Below are positions 36,361 through 45,956 of a stretch of DNA of 64,000 nt, piece after piece; within the stretch, counting starts at the first letter, position 1, and each line of letters opens with the position of its first letter. Source of the stretch: Neisseria uirgultaei (GTDB lineage: Bacteria; Pseudomonadota; Gammaproteobacteria; Burkholderiales; Neisseriaceae); the NCBI RefSeq assembly GCF_962719845.1, contig NZ_CAUIYF010000006.1, positions 1 through 64,000 on the forward strand. The letters run 5' to 3'. The position numbers and the translations under genes are program-made. Below the pieces are notes generated by a model, which saw nothing but the letters and a program-made list of their open reading frames with translations, ran no database searches and was not told where the DNA came from.

Positions 36361-38955
36361 TTAAGATACGGATTTGCACAAATCTTTCAGACGGTACAGT
36401 TCTGACAATGCTTCGCGCGGGGTCAGGTTGTCGGGATCGAGGTTTTCCAGGGCTGCTGCCAATATGCTTTCAAAATGTCTTTCCTCTGCTTTATCCACAA
36501 AGCTGTCCACATTCGGTTCATCTCCTTTTTCAGACGGCATGGTACTGAAAATATCCAGTTGGGGCCGGTTTGCGGCGGCTTGGTTTTCCAGTCCGTTCAA
36601 ATGCTTTTGGGCGGATTTCAATGCGCGTACGGGCAGGCCGGCGAGTTTGGCGACGGCGATGCCGTAGCTTTTTCCGGCAGGACCCGGTTGGATTTGGTGC
36701 AGGAACACGATGTCCTGTCCCTGTTCTAGCGCAGAAAGGTGCATATTGAATGCGGCGGAGTGGGCTTCGGGCAGGAAGGTCAGCTCGAAATAGTGGGTGG
36801 CAAACAGGCTGAAGGATTTGTTTTTTTGCAACAGGTGTTCGGCAACGGCGTGCGCGAGGGCGAGGCCGTCGAAAGTGGAAGTACCACGTCCGACCTCGTC
36901 CATTAAAACAAGGCTTTGTTCGGTGGCGTGATGCAGGATGTAGGCGGTTTCGCTCATTTCGACCATGAAGGTGGAGCGGTTGGAGGCGAGGTCGTCCGAT
37001 GCGCCGATGCGGGTGAAGATTTGATCGACAGGCCCGATTGTGGCGGCATCGGCAGGCACGAAACAGCCGGTGTGTGCCAATAAAACAATCAGCGCGACTT
37101 GGCGCATATAGGTGGATTTGCCGCCCATATTGGGGCCGGTGAGCAGCATGAGGCGGTGTTTGTGGTCAAGGTCGGTGTGGTTGGCAGTGAAGTGGCGTAC
37201 CTGCTGTTCGACCACGGGATGGCGGCCGTTTTCGATGTGGATAACCGGATAGTCGGCAAACTCGGGGCGGACGAAGTTCCGCTCTTTTGCCAAGGCTGAA
37301 AATGTGGACAACACGTCCAGCGCGGCGGCGGCTTTGGCGGCTTTTTGAAGCTGCGGCAATGCCGTCTGAAGGTTTTTCAATACGCCGTCAAAGAGTTGTT
37401 TTTCTAAGGCGAGGGCTTGGTCTTGGGCAGTCAGCACTTTGTCTTCGAAGGCTTTCAGTTCCGGCGTGATGAAGCGTTCGGCGTTTTTGAGGGTTTGCCG
37501 GCGTTGGTAGTCGGCAGGTGCTTGTTCGGCTTGGGTTTTGGACAATTCAATGTAAAAGCCGTGAACGCGGTTGAACTCGACTTTGAGTGTGGACAAACCG
37601 GTACGTTCGCGTTCCTTGGCTTCCAAATCCAGCAAAAATTCGTCGCCATGGTTTTGAATGCGGCGCAATTCGTCCAGTTCGGGATGAAAACCGTGGTTGA
37701 TGACATTGCCGTCTTTCAGCCAGACGGAAGGTTCGGGCAAAATGGCTTGGCGGAGCTGTTCGGCTGTGGATAGGTTTTCCGGGAAAACGGCTTTGAGGGT
37801 TTCCAACAGGCTGCTGCCGTTTGCGGACAAGTCGATTTCGGACAGGGCAAACAGACTGTCGCGTAAAGATGCCAAATCGCGCGGGCGGGCATTGCCCACG
37901 GCAATACGGGCGGCGATGCGTTCGATGTCGGCAATGCTTTTCAGACGGCACTGGAGGGGTTCGTATTGGCTTTCCAGCGCGGCAACGGCTTCTTGGCGCG
38001 CTCGGATGTGGGCGCGGTTGCGTAAAGGGTGGTGCAGCCACAATGCCAACAGGCGGCTGCCCATATGGGTGGCGCAGCCGTCTAGTATGGAAAACAGGGT
38101 CGGCGATTTTTTGCCGGAGAGGGTTTGCGTGATTTCGAGATTGCGGCGCGTGGCGGCATCCATGCCGATATATTGGCTGTCGTTTTCGAGCGACAGGCCG
38201 TCCAAGTGTTGCGGCATCAGGTTTTGCGTCAGGCGGATATAGTTCAACAGCGCGCCCGCCGCGCCGACGGCGGCTTCGTGTTCCTTGCCGTCCAAACCGA
38301 AGCCGTGCAGGTCTTGGCAGCCGAAGTATTCGGTCAACAATTTCGCGCCCGCATCGGCGGCAAACTGCCACGCGTTCAGGCGTGTAACACCCGATGCCGT
38401 CTGAAGTTGCAGCGCGTTTTTACTGTCCGGCAGCAGGATTTCCGCCGCCTGCAGGCGCGCCAGTTCGTCGTCCAATTTATCCACAGTTGTCAGCTTGGTT
38501 TTGAATTCGCCGCTTTGCAGCGATGCCCACGCCAAACCGATGTATTTTTTGTCGGGGGACACGGCAACGATGCGGTTGGTTTCCTTGTCTTCCAGCAATG
38601 CGGAATCGGTCAGCGTGCCGGGCGTTACGATGCGGACAACTTTGCGTTCCACCGGCCCTTTGCCCGCGCCGACTTCGCCGACCTGTTCGCAAATCGCCAC
38701 GCTTTTGCCCATCTTCACCAACCGCGCCAGATACTGTTCCGCCGCGTGAAACGGCACGCCCGCCATTTTAATCGGCACGCCGTCCATCTGCCCGCGCGTG
38801 GTCAGGGTAATGTCCAGCAGCTTTGCCGCTTCCACTGCGTCATCCAAAAACAGCTCGTAAAAATCGCCCATGCGGTAAAACACCAGTTTGTCGGCATGTT
38901 GCGCTTTGATGGCGAGATACTGCTGCATCATCGGGGAAACGGCGGATTTGGACAT
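36361..38955 (-). CDS. mutS: DNA mismatch repair protein MutS
   Basis: The 864-residue protein binds mismatches. The N-terminal Phe-x-Glu clamp motif is visible (FYRMGDFYELF near residue 25), and the C-terminal ATPase has GPNMGGKST near 615, DEVGRGTSTFDG near 690 and FATHYFELT. AAGGCAG precedes the ATG. Perfect DnaA boxes lie inside at 36491-36499 and 38477-38485. Plus-strand composition is G/T-rich although the gene is on the minus strand. Confidence 0.97.
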   Translation of the reverse strand: MSKSAVSPMMQQYLAIKAQHADKLVFYRMGDFYELFLDDAVEAAKLLDITLTTRGQMDGVPIKMAGVPFHAAEQYLARLVKMGKSVAICEQVGEVGAGKGPVERKVVRIVTPGTLTDSALLEDKETNRIVAVSPDKKYIGLAWASLQSGEFKTKLTTVDKLDDELARLQAAEILLPDSKNALQLQTASGVTRLNAWQFAADAGAKLLTEYFGCQDLHGFGLDGKEHEAAVGAAGALLNYIRLTQNLMPQHLDGLSLENDSQYIGMDAATRRNLEITQTLSGKKSPTLFSILDGCATHMGSRLLALWLHHPLRNRAHIRARQEAVAALESQYEPLQCRLKSIADIERIAARIAVGNARPRDLASLRDSLFALSEIDLSANGSSLLETLKAVFPENLSTAEQLRQAILPEPSVWLKDGNVINHGFHPELDELRRIQNHGDEFLLDLEAKERERTGLSTLKVEFNRVHGFYIELSKTQAEQAPADYQRRQTLKNAERFITPELKAFEDKVLTAQDQALALEKQLFDGVLKNLQTALPQLQKAAKAAAALDVLSTFSALAKERNFVRPEFADYPVIHIENGRHPVVEQQVRHFTANHTDLDHKHRLMLLTGPNMGGKSTYMRQVALIVLLAHTGCFVPADAATIGPVDQIFTRIGASDDLASNRSTFMVEMSETAYILHHATEQSLVLMDEVGRGTSTFDGLALAHAVAEHLLQKNKSFSLFATHYFELTFLPEAHSAAFNMHLSALEQGQDIVFLHQIQPGPAGKSYGIAVAKLAGLPVRALKSAQKHLNGLENQAAANRPQLDIFSTMPSEKGDEPNVDSFVDKAEERHFESILAAALENLDPDNLTPREALSELYRLKDLCKSVS

Positions 38956-39399
38956 GGGGCTGCCTTATCATTAGGAAAACGGTATTGTAGCAAAAGGTTT
39001 TGTCTTCGACGGAATGAGACTGACCGTAAGCCTGTCAATAAAGTTGTGGAGACAAATAGGAAAACAGTAAAGTTATCCACAAGAATATTATTAAGTCAAA
39101 AAACATCCACGCTTATCTGTCTTATACGGTAAGCCTTAAACTCAAACTTATTTGACAAAAAAGGTAATGAAAATATTGGATATTTGCTACTTATGCACAA
39201 GCAGGTCGGCAATCATCAAAATCATCATTAAAATTTTAAATTCAAATATTGATAATAAAAGTTTTGGAAATCTGTGAAACCGGCAAAATTCATCTATATC
39301 AAATAAGCGTCAAGTAGTTGGATGCAATAGTAGAATGTAACTTTATTTCAGAATACAATACAGGTATTGAAATTTCGTTTCATAGCTTGGAGTATAAAC
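38956..39399. other. AT-rich intergenic region with DnaA boxes
   Basis: No gene is supported. Perfect TTATNCACA boxes are at 39073-39081 and 39191-39199, with AT-rich runs around 39220-39270. It is the second-ranked origin candidate in this window and also contains the gapA promoter region. Confidence 0.55.
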
Positions 39400-40404
39400 A
39401 TGAGCATTAAAGTAGCGATTAACGGTTTCGGCCGCATCGGCCGCCTCGCATTGCGTCAAATTGAAAAAGCCCACGGCATCGAAGTCGTCGCCGTCAACGA
39501 CCTGACCCCTGCCGAAATGCTGCTGCACCTTTTCAAATACGACAGCACACAAGGCCGCTTCCAAGGTACTGCCGAATTGAAAGACGATACCATCGTAGTG
39601 AACGGCAAAGAAATCAAAGTCTTCGCTAATCCGAATCCTGAAGAATTGCCTTGGGGCGAATTGGGCGTGGACGTCGTCCTCGAATGTACCGGCTTCTTTA
39701 CCAGCAAAACCAAAGCCGAAGCACACATCCGTGCCGGCGCGCGCAAAGTCGTGATTTCCGCACCCGGCGGCAATGATGTAAAAACCGTCGTATATGGCGT
39801 AAACCAAGACATTTTGGATGGCAGCGAAACCGTCATTTCCGCCGCTTCCTGTACCACCAACTGCCTTGCCCCGATGGCGGCAGTCCTGCAAAAAGAGTTC
39901 GGCGTAGTTGAAGGCCTGATGACCACCATCCACGCCTACACCGGCGACCAAAACACCCTTGACGCGCCGCACCGCAAAGGCGATTTGCGCCGCGCCCGCG
40001 CCGCCGCGCTCAACATCGTGCCCAACAGCACCGGCGCTGCCAAAGCCATCGGTCTGGTTATCCCTGAATTGAACGGCAAACTCGACGGCTCCGCCCAACG
40101 CGTCCCTGTTGCCACCGGCTCGCTGACCGAATTGGTTTCCATCCTCGAACGCACCGTAACCAAAGAAGAAATCAACGCCGCAATGAAAGCCGCCGCCAGC
40201 GAATCTTACGGCTACACCGAAGATCAAATCGTTTCTTCCGACGTCGTCGGCATCGAATACGGCTCGCTCTTCGATGCGACCCAAACCCGCGTGATGACCG
40301 TGGGCGGCAAACAACTGGTGAAAACCGTTGCCTGGTACGACAACGAAATGTCCTACACCTGCCAACTCGTCCGCACTTTGGAATACTTTGCAAGCAAAAT
40401 CTAA
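39400..40404 (+). CDS. gapA: Glyceraldehyde-3-phosphate dehydrogenase (GapA-1)
   Basis: The 334-residue enzyme has the NAD-binding INGFGRIGR near residue 7 and the catalytic Cys in SAASCTTNC near 152. GGAG precedes the ATG at 39400. The meningococcal gapA-1 product is also surface-accessible and linked to host-cell adhesion. A DnaA box (40419-40427) and DUS hairpin follow. Confidence 0.97.
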   Translation: MSIKVAINGFGRIGRLALRQIEKAHGIEVVAVNDLTPAEMLLHLFKYDSTQGRFQGTAELKDDTIVVNGKEIKVFANPNPEELPWGELGVDVVLECTGFFTSKTKAEAHIRAGARKVVISAPGGNDVKTVVYGVNQDILDGSETVISAASCTTNCLAPMAAVLQKEFGVVEGLMTTIHAYTGDQNTLDAPHRKGDLRRARAAALNIVPNSTGAAKAIGLVIPELNGKLDGSAQRVPVATGSLTELVSILERTVTKEEINAAMKAAASESYGYTEDQIVSSDVVGIEYGSLFDATQTRVMTVGGKQLVKTVAWYDNEMSYTCQLVRTLEYFASKI

Positions 40405-40431
40405 GGCTTGAACAAACCTGTGGATAAGTAA

Positions 40432-40464
40432 ATGCCGTCTGAACACATTGCGTTCAGACGGCAT
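40432..40464 (+). terminator. DUS inverted-pair terminator after gapA
   Basis: AT-DUS and its inverted copy around a 9-base loop, followed by TTGTTTG. Confidence 0.8.
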
Positions 40465-40556
40465 TGTTTGTCTGTAACTTGATATTGCGGCTTATGGCGA
40501 ACAAACAACAGCCGTTTGTTCATCTGCCATGCGGCAAAACCGGATTTTTGCCCGAT

Positions 40557-41237
40557 TTAAAGCAGGGTTGGAGAAAAATCAATAACGGTTGCGCGGTTTC
40601 CTTTGATTTGAAACCTGACTTCGTAATCCGCAATATTCATCACATAAATCCGTTCGGGAATATCCTGATAGGCGGGGCGCGGGTCTTGGGCAATACTTTG
40701 GCTGATGAGTTTTTTCGTGTTTACAGATAAATTTTCCGCGCCGATGTTTTCCTGCCAAACGACTTCCAACTCTTCGGGTTTGCCGCTGACAAAGCCGGAT
40801 GCGGCATCGGGTTTGGATTCGACAAAGGGGATGTAAGGTTTGATGTCCACAATCGGCGTGCCGTCCAGCAGGTCTGAGCCGCTGCAATAGAGGCGGACGG
40901 GTTTGCCGGTTTCGATGCGTTCGAGTCTCAGGAGCGAGAGTCCGAGATGGTTGGGGCGGTGGGGGCTGCGCGTGGCGAATACGCCCATTTTTTGTTTGCC
41001 GCCGAGCCGTGGCGGGCGCACCATTTGCGCCCAGCCTTCATCCAATATGCCGTGAAAGATAAAACTTATCCACACATAGCCGAAGTGTTCCAGTCCGCGT
41101 ACGCTGTCTGCGGTAAATTCAGGATTCAGCTCGATGCATACTTCTGCGGCGGAGACCAAACCGGGCTGGCGGGCGATGCCGAATTTCTGTTTGTAGGGCG
41201 AGCGGGCGGTGCCGATGGGGGTAATGGTATAAGCCAT
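40557..41237 (-). CDS. trmO: tRNA (t6A37)-N6-methyltransferase TrmO
   Basis: The 226-residue SAM-dependent enzyme methylates t6A in tRNA. The TsaA/YaeB signatures are seen: ARSPYKQKFG near residue 11, VFATRSPHRPNHLGLS near 86 and LDGTPIVDIKPY near 122. The tsaC product at 47.5 kb makes the t6A precursor. No ribosome site is clear; a perfect DnaA box lies six bases before the start (41243-41251), and another is inside (41066-41074). Confidence 0.9.
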   Translation of the reverse strand: MAYTITPIGTARSPYKQKFGIARQPGLVSAAEVCIELNPEFTADSVRGLEHFGYVWISFIFHGILDEGWAQMVRPPRLGGKQKMGVFATRSPHRPNHLGLSLLRLERIETGKPVRLYCSGSDLLDGTPIVDIKPYIPFVESKPDAASGFVSGKPEELEVVWQENIGAENLSVNTKKLISQSIAQDPRPAYQDIPERIYVMNIADYEVRFQIKGNRATVIDFSPTLL

Positions 41238-41350
41238 AAGGTTGTGGATAAGTTTTTCGGAAAAACGCTATCTTATCATAGTCGGTTTTGCCGCTTTTGG
41301 GCAGTAATTTGTTATAATACAGGGCATTTTAATCGTGTTGAAATGATGAG

Positions 41351-41983
41351 ATGATTGTTTCCATTGATGTTGATGCACAAAAAACGTTTACGCCACTGTG
41401 TCCTGATGAACTGCCTGTGAATGAGGGGCATTTGATTGTCGAAGAGTTGAATGCCCAAGCCGCTTTGGCGGATTTGCGCGTGATGACGAAAGATGCGCAT
41501 CATATGGCGGCGAAATGGCTTGTGGATAACCCTATTGATATGTTGAAACCGACAGGTTTGCCCGATGCGGATTTGACTTGGGTGGCTCATGCGATGGTCG
41601 GTACGCGCGGCTATGAATTGTTGGACGGGCTGCCTTCTGTTAAGGAATACGATTATTGCGTTTGGAAAGGCGTTGATCCTGAATTGCATCCTTACGGCGC
41701 GTGTTTTCACGATATTGAGGAAAAACTAAGCACGGGGCTGATTGAGTGGCTGTGCTGTCAAAATACAGATACGGTCATTGTCGGTGGGCTGGCTACGGAT
41801 TATTGTGTTAAAACAACGGTTTTGCAGTTGCTTAAAGGGGGTAGTTGGCAGGTTATCGTGAATGAAGCGGCTTGTCGGGGCATTACGCCTGATACTATTA
41901 AAGCCGCGTGGCAGGAAATGCGTTCTTTAGGTGCAATCATCTTAAAAAACGCTGAAGAAATTAAAAAATATATTAATAATTAA
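41351..41983 (+). CDS. pncA: Nicotinamidase PncA-like
   Basis: The 210-residue isochorismatase-fold enzyme hydrolyses nicotinamide to nicotinate. The catalytic Asp is in VSIDVDAQKTF near residue 5, metal ligands near DAHHMA, and the catalytic Cys in GLATDYCVKTT near 153. With pncC it implies NAD salvage. Several ATGs precede; the chosen one begins the conserved strand. Confidence 0.88.
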   Translation: MIVSIDVDAQKTFTPLCPDELPVNEGHLIVEELNAQAALADLRVMTKDAHHMAAKWLVDNPIDMLKPTGLPDADLTWVAHAMVGTRGYELLDGLPSVKEYDYCVWKGVDPELHPYGACFHDIEEKLSTGLIEWLCCQNTDTVIVGGLATDYCVKTTVLQLLKGGSWQVIVNEAACRGITPDTIKAAWQEMRSLGAIILKNAEEIKKYINN

Positions 41984-41994
41984 TAAGCTGAAAT

Positions 41995-42010
41995 AGTTTC
42001 ACGTGAAACA
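41995..42010. other. parS: parS-like site 1
   Basis: The sequence aGTTTCACGTGAAACa matches 15 of 16 bases of the ParB-binding parS consensus TGTTTCACGTGAAACA, in the 39-base gap before waaC. Confidence 0.85.
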
Positions 42011-42022
42011 CCTTTCCTAAAT

Positions 42023-42991
42023 ATGAAAATTTTGCTTGTCCGTTTGTCCAGTATGGGTGATTTAATTCACACTTTGCCCGCAATCGAAGATTTGGCGCGA
42101 CAATGTCCTGATGTAGAACTGCATTGGCTGTGTGAAGCCGGATTTGCGGATATTGCGCGCCTGCATCCGTTCGTAAAAAAAATCCATGTGATGAAATGGC
42201 GGCAATGGCGAAAATATCTCTTTCAGGCTGAAACTTGGCGGGAAATAGGTCGTCTGAAACAGGCCTTGCGGCAGGAAGCATTTGATTTTGTATTGGACAG
42301 TCAAGGTCTGATTAAAAGCGCGTGTTTCGCCAAAATGGCAAAATCCCCTATTTATGGTTTAGATAAAAACAGCGCGCGCGAGGGATGGTCTGCTCTGGCG
42401 TATGCGAAAACATACGCCGTACCGAAAGGGAAAAATGCCGTTTGGCGCAACCGTGAGCTGTTCGCTCAAGTATTTGGATATGCAATACCGGAAACGCAGG
42501 TATTCGGTTTGACCGTTCCTGAAGCAGGTCGTCTGAAAAGTTTAGAGCAGCCGTATTATGCGGCTTTGCATGCGACCAGCCGGGACAGTAAGTTATGGCC
42601 TGTGGAAAACTGGCGGGCGTTGCTGCAAAAGCTGAATGAAGAACAACAATGCAGCGTTTACCTGCCATGGGGAAATGAAACTGAAAAAACGCGTGCCGAA
42701 CAAATTGCAGACGGACTGCTATTTGCCATTGTGTGCAACAAAATGAATTTATTGCAGGCGGCGTATCTGCTGAAACACGCGGTCGGAATTGTTGGCGTGG
42801 ATACCGGTTTGCTGCATTTGGCAAATGCTTTGGAAAAACCTGTGGTCGGTATTTATACCGATACCGATCCGATTAAAACAGGCGTTCAAGTTTCGGCTGT
42901 TGCAAAAAATTTGGGCAATATCGGGCAGATTCCGACCGCAGATTTGGTTTATCAAACGCTGATAGATTGTGTTGCAGCAGGCAAAGGCTAA
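42023..42991 (+). CDS. waaC: Lipopolysaccharide heptosyltransferase I
   Basis: WaaC adds the first heptose to Kdo2-lipid A. The 322-residue GT9 protein has LLVRLSSMGDLIHTLP near residue 4, and the C-terminal donor site VGVDTGLLHLANAL near 255. It contains two copies of AGGTCGTCTGAA (42247-42258 and 42526-42537), a DUS dialect differing from the rest of the window. Confidence 0.93.
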   Translation: MKILLVRLSSMGDLIHTLPAIEDLARQCPDVELHWLCEAGFADIARLHPFVKKIHVMKWRQWRKYLFQAETWREIGRLKQALRQEAFDFVLDSQGLIKSACFAKMAKSPIYGLDKNSAREGWSALAYAKTYAVPKGKNAVWRNRELFAQVFGYAIPETQVFGLTVPEAGRLKSLEQPYYAALHATSRDSKLWPVENWRALLQKLNEEQQCSVYLPWGNETEKTRAEQIADGLLFAIVCNKMNLLQAAYLLKHAVGIVGVDTGLLHLANALEKPVVGIYTDTDPIKTGVQVSAVAKNLGNIGQIPTADLVYQTLIDCVAAGKG

Positions 42992-43216
42992 TGTGTCGTC
43001 TGAAACTGATATAACGGCATGGTATTTACAGTTCGTTGAGTGTAGGAATGTATATCCACCAGCCTGAGTAAATGCTTTAAAATGGTATAAATCGGCAAGC
43101 ATTATCCGAAAGATTTCTGAATGAATTCGTTTTTAAGGAAAACGGATTTGATTTTATAGAGAAGAAGGTTTGGTTTCGCTAGATGGTGAAAGCAACGTTC
43201 TTTTTAGGAGAATTCA

Positions 43217-43966
43217 ATGAAAGCACTGGTCGCAGTAAAGCGCGTAGTGGACTACAACGTCAAAGTTCGTGTAAAAGCCGATGGTTCGGATGTGGATATC
43301 GGCAATGTCAAAATGTCGATGAATCCGTTTGACGAAATCGCTGTGGAAGAAGCCGTCCGTTTGAAAGAAGCCGGAAAAGTAAGCGAAATCGTAGCGGTTT
43401 CTTTGGGCGAAAAGAAATGCGAAGAAACGTTGCGTACAGCTTTGGCGATGGGTGCCGACCGTGCAATTCATGTTGAAACCGATACTAAATTGGAGCCGCT
43501 GGCAGTTGCCAAGCTGCTGAAAGCCGTTGCGGACAAAGAAAATCCACAAATTTTCTTTTTGGGCAAACAAGCGATTGATGATGACGCCAACCAAGTGGCG
43601 CAAATGCTGGCTGCTTTGCTGAATGCGGCGCAAGGTACGTTCGCGTCCAAAGTACAAATTGAAGGCGACGAAGTGCAGATTGTGCGCGAAATTGATGGCG
43701 GCGAAGAAACCATCGCATTGAAACTGCCTGCTGTTATCAGCGCGGATTTGCGTTTGAACGAGCCGCGCTTTGTCAAACTTCCCAATATTATGGCGGCAAA
43801 GAAAAAACCTTTGGAAAAACTGGCGCCTGATGATTTGGTTGCGGATATTTCCCCTCGTCTGAAAACGGTGAAATTTGCCGAACCTAAGGCGCGTCAGGCA
43901 GGCGTAAAAGTAGCAAGCGTTGCCGAATTGGTTGAAAAATTGAAAAACGAAGCCAAAGTGATTTGA
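43217..43966 (+). CDS. etfB: Electron transfer flavoprotein beta subunit
   Basis: The 249-residue ETF beta subunit binds AMP and with EtfA carries electrons from acyl-CoA dehydrogenases to the quinone pool. The N-terminus MKALVAVKRVVDYNVKVRV and the recognition loop near 190 (LPNIMAAKKKPLEK) are typical. AGGAGAA precedes the ATG. etfA follows after 10 bases. Confidence 0.95.
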   Translation: MKALVAVKRVVDYNVKVRVKADGSDVDIGNVKMSMNPFDEIAVEEAVRLKEAGKVSEIVAVSLGEKKCEETLRTALAMGADRAIHVETDTKLEPLAVAKLLKAVADKENPQIFFLGKQAIDDDANQVAQMLAALLNAAQGTFASKVQIEGDEVQIVREIDGGEETIALKLPAVISADLRLNEPRFVKLPNIMAAKKKPLEKLAPDDLVADISPRLKTVKFAEPKARQAGVKVASVAELVEKLKNEAKVI

Positions 43967-43976
43967 GGAGACTGAA

Positions 43977-44912
43977 ATGAGCGTATTGATTATTGCCGAA
44001 CACGACAACAAACAGTTGAATCCTGCCACTTTGCATGCTGTTACCGCTGCCGCTAAACTGGGTAAAGTCGATTTATTGGTTGCCGGAAACGGCGCGTCGG
44101 TCGTAGTGGAATCCGCGAAACAAGTAGCGGGTGTGGAAAAAGTTTTGGTTGCGGATGCTGCCCATTATGCCGAAGGTTTGGCTGAAGAACTGGCTCCGCT
44201 GGTTGTCAAATTGGCAGAGGATTACCGCTATGTTGCAGCAACGGCAACTACATTCGGTAAAAACCTTCTGCCCCGCGTAGCCGCATTATTAGATGTACCG
44301 CAAATTTCTGATTTGACCGAAATTGTGGATAACACGACTTTTGTGCGCCCAATTTATGCAGGGAATGCATTTGAAACCGTGCAAGCCGATTCAGAAAAAT
44401 TGGTGTTGACTTTCCGTGCAACGGCTTTTGACGCAGCTCCGGCGCAAGGTGGTCATGCTGAGGCGGTTAATGTTGAAGCGACCCCTGCTCAAAACCTGAG
44501 CCGTTTTGTGGGCCGTCAGCTCTCCCATTCCGATCGTCCTGAGCTGACTCAGGCAAAAGTCATTGTCTCCGGTGGCCGTGCGTTGGGTAGTGCGGAAAAA
44601 TTCAATGAAGTGCTGACACCGTTGGCGGATGTTTTAGGTGCGGCAATTGGTGCATCCCGTGCGGCAGTTGATGCCGAATATGCGCCGAATGACGTGCAAG
44701 TCGGACAAACCGGTAAAGTGGTTGCGCCGCAACTCTATTTTGCAATCGGTATTTCAGGTGCAATTCAACACGTTGCCGGTATGCAGGACAGCAAAGTGAT
44801 TGTCGCAATCAACAAAGATGCCGATGCGCCGATTTTCAATGTGGCCGATTACGGATTGGTAGGCAATTTATTCGAAATCGTCCCGCAATTAACAGAAGCA
44901 TTGAAAAATTGA
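43977..44912 (+). CDS. etfA: Electron transfer flavoprotein alpha subunit
   Basis: The 311-residue FAD-binding subunit has VSGGRALGS near residue 200, VGQTGKVVAPQLYFAIGISGAIQH near 243 and INKDADAPIF near 280. GAGGAG precedes the ATG. A perfect DnaA box is at 44324-44332 and a parS-like site begins at the base after the stop. Confidence 0.95.
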   Translation: MSVLIIAEHDNKQLNPATLHAVTAAAKLGKVDLLVAGNGASVVVESAKQVAGVEKVLVADAAHYAEGLAEELAPLVVKLAEDYRYVAATATTFGKNLLPRVAALLDVPQISDLTEIVDNTTFVRPIYAGNAFETVQADSEKLVLTFRATAFDAAPAQGGHAEAVNVEATPAQNLSRFVGRQLSHSDRPELTQAKVIVSGGRALGSAEKFNEVLTPLADVLGAAIGASRAAVDAEYAPNDVQVGQTGKVVAPQLYFAIGISGAIQHVAGMQDSKVIVAINKDADAPIFNVADYGLVGNLFEIVPQLTEALKN

Positions 44913-44928
44913 TGTTTCACGTGAAACG
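44913..44928. other. parS: parS-like site 2
   Basis: TGTTTCACGTGAAACg matches 15 of 16 bases of the parS consensus. It directly abuts an inverted pair of variant DUS. Confidence 0.87.
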
Positions 44929-44963
44929 TTCAGACGACCTTTTTATTAATGAGGTCGTCTGAA
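44929..44963 (+). terminator. Variant-DUS (AGGTCGTCTGAA) inverted pair after etfA
   Basis: TTCAGACGACCT (44929-44940) and AGGTCGTCTGAA (44952-44963) form a stem with a T-run. Functionally this is the etfBA terminator. Confidence 0.8.
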
Positions 44964-44974
44964 AACATTTCAGC

Positions 44975-45586
44975 ATGATTACGACTTATAAAACCATTAC
45001 TTCCCCGACACAGGCTGAGTTTAAAGATAAAGGTAGCCGTTTTATTGCATTTGCCTATCCGATTCGGACATTGGCTGATGTGAAAAAATACCTTTATTCG
45101 TTAAAGGAAGAACATCATAAAGCACGACACTGGTGCTATGCCTATCGTTTGGGTGTGGATGGTATGCAATTTCGTGCCAATGATGATGGAGAGCCATCAG
45201 GAAGCGCGGGTCGGCCGATTTTAGGGCAGATTGATTCGGTAGGGGTAACCGATGTTTTGGTCGTTGTTGTGCGCTATTTCGGTGGTACTTTATTGGGCGT
45301 TCCTGGTCTGATTCACGCATACAAAGAGGCAACGGCTCAGGCATTGGCAGTTGAGGAAGTGGTTGAAAAGAATATTGAAAAAACCGTTTGGCTGAAATGT
45401 GAATATCCGTTTTTGAATGAAGCGATACGCATTGCCAAACAATATCAGGTGGATATATTGGAGCAGGATTTGCAGTTGGATTGCCGATTGACGGTAAGTT
45501 TGTCGTTGGCAAATTATGAAGTCTGTGTTGCGGCTTGGAAGAATACACGGCAGATTGAAGTAAATACGGAAAAGCCTTTTGAATGA
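44975..45586 (+). CDS. yigZ: YigZ/IMPACT-family protein (UPF0029)
   Basis: The 203-residue protein has the UPF0029 core HHKARHWCYAYRLG near residue 44, DDGEPSGSAGRPIL near 66 and VVVRYFGGTLLGVPGL near 88. The family is widespread, related to the translation regulator IMPACT; the bacterial role is unclear. Confidence 0.9.
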   Translation: MITTYKTITSPTQAEFKDKGSRFIAFAYPIRTLADVKKYLYSLKEEHHKARHWCYAYRLGVDGMQFRANDDGEPSGSAGRPILGQIDSVGVTDVLVVVVRYFGGTLLGVPGLIHAYKEATAQALAVEEVVEKNIEKTVWLKCEYPFLNEAIRIAKQYQVDILEQDLQLDCRLTVSLSLANYEVCVAAWKNTRQIEVNTEKPFE

Positions 45587-45588
45587 AA

Positions 45589-45629
45589 AGGTCGTCTGAA
45601 ATGCTTTGTAATGGTATTTCAGACGACCT
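45589..45629. terminator. Variant-DUS inverted pair (yigZ / DUF4298, convergent)
   Basis: AGGTCGTCTGAA (45589-45600) and its inverted copy (45618-45629) separated by 17 bases. Confidence 0.8.
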
Positions 45630-45638
45630 CTTTGCTGA

Positions 45639-45956
45639 TTAATCTTCTTGTGTATATTTGTCTAAGGCATCGACGCTGGAGCGCAAATATAGCCAGGCTA
45701 ATTGATGGAATTCGCCCAGCGCGTTCCATAGCGCATCTTTACTCATAATGCTGTATTCGCCTTCCGTATTTAAATCCAGTTCTGCCCCGTCTTCAATAGC
45801 CTGATAACACGCCTGATACTCGTGGGTATAAAAATTGTCTATATCACGAATCAAAGCGACGGCATGTTTCCAACGCCGGATGTCTTCTTCCAATTGCGGT
45901 AGTAGATGACACCATTCGCGGTATTTGCTTTGGATTTCATCAATACGTTTTTGCAT
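45639..45956 (-). CDS. DUF4298-like small helical protein
   Basis: The 105-residue protein is all-helical, acidic and soluble, with Tyr/Trp-rich segments (WCHLLPQLEEDIRRW near 16, LWNALGEFHQLAWLYL near 76). It resembles DUF4298 proteins; function unknown. AAGGA precedes the ATG. Confidence 0.75.
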   Translation of the reverse strand: MQKRIDEIQSKYREWCHLLPQLEEDIRRWKHAVALIRDIDNFYTHEYQACYQAIEDGAELDLNTEGEYSIMSKDALWNALGEFHQLAWLYLRSSVDALDKYTQED

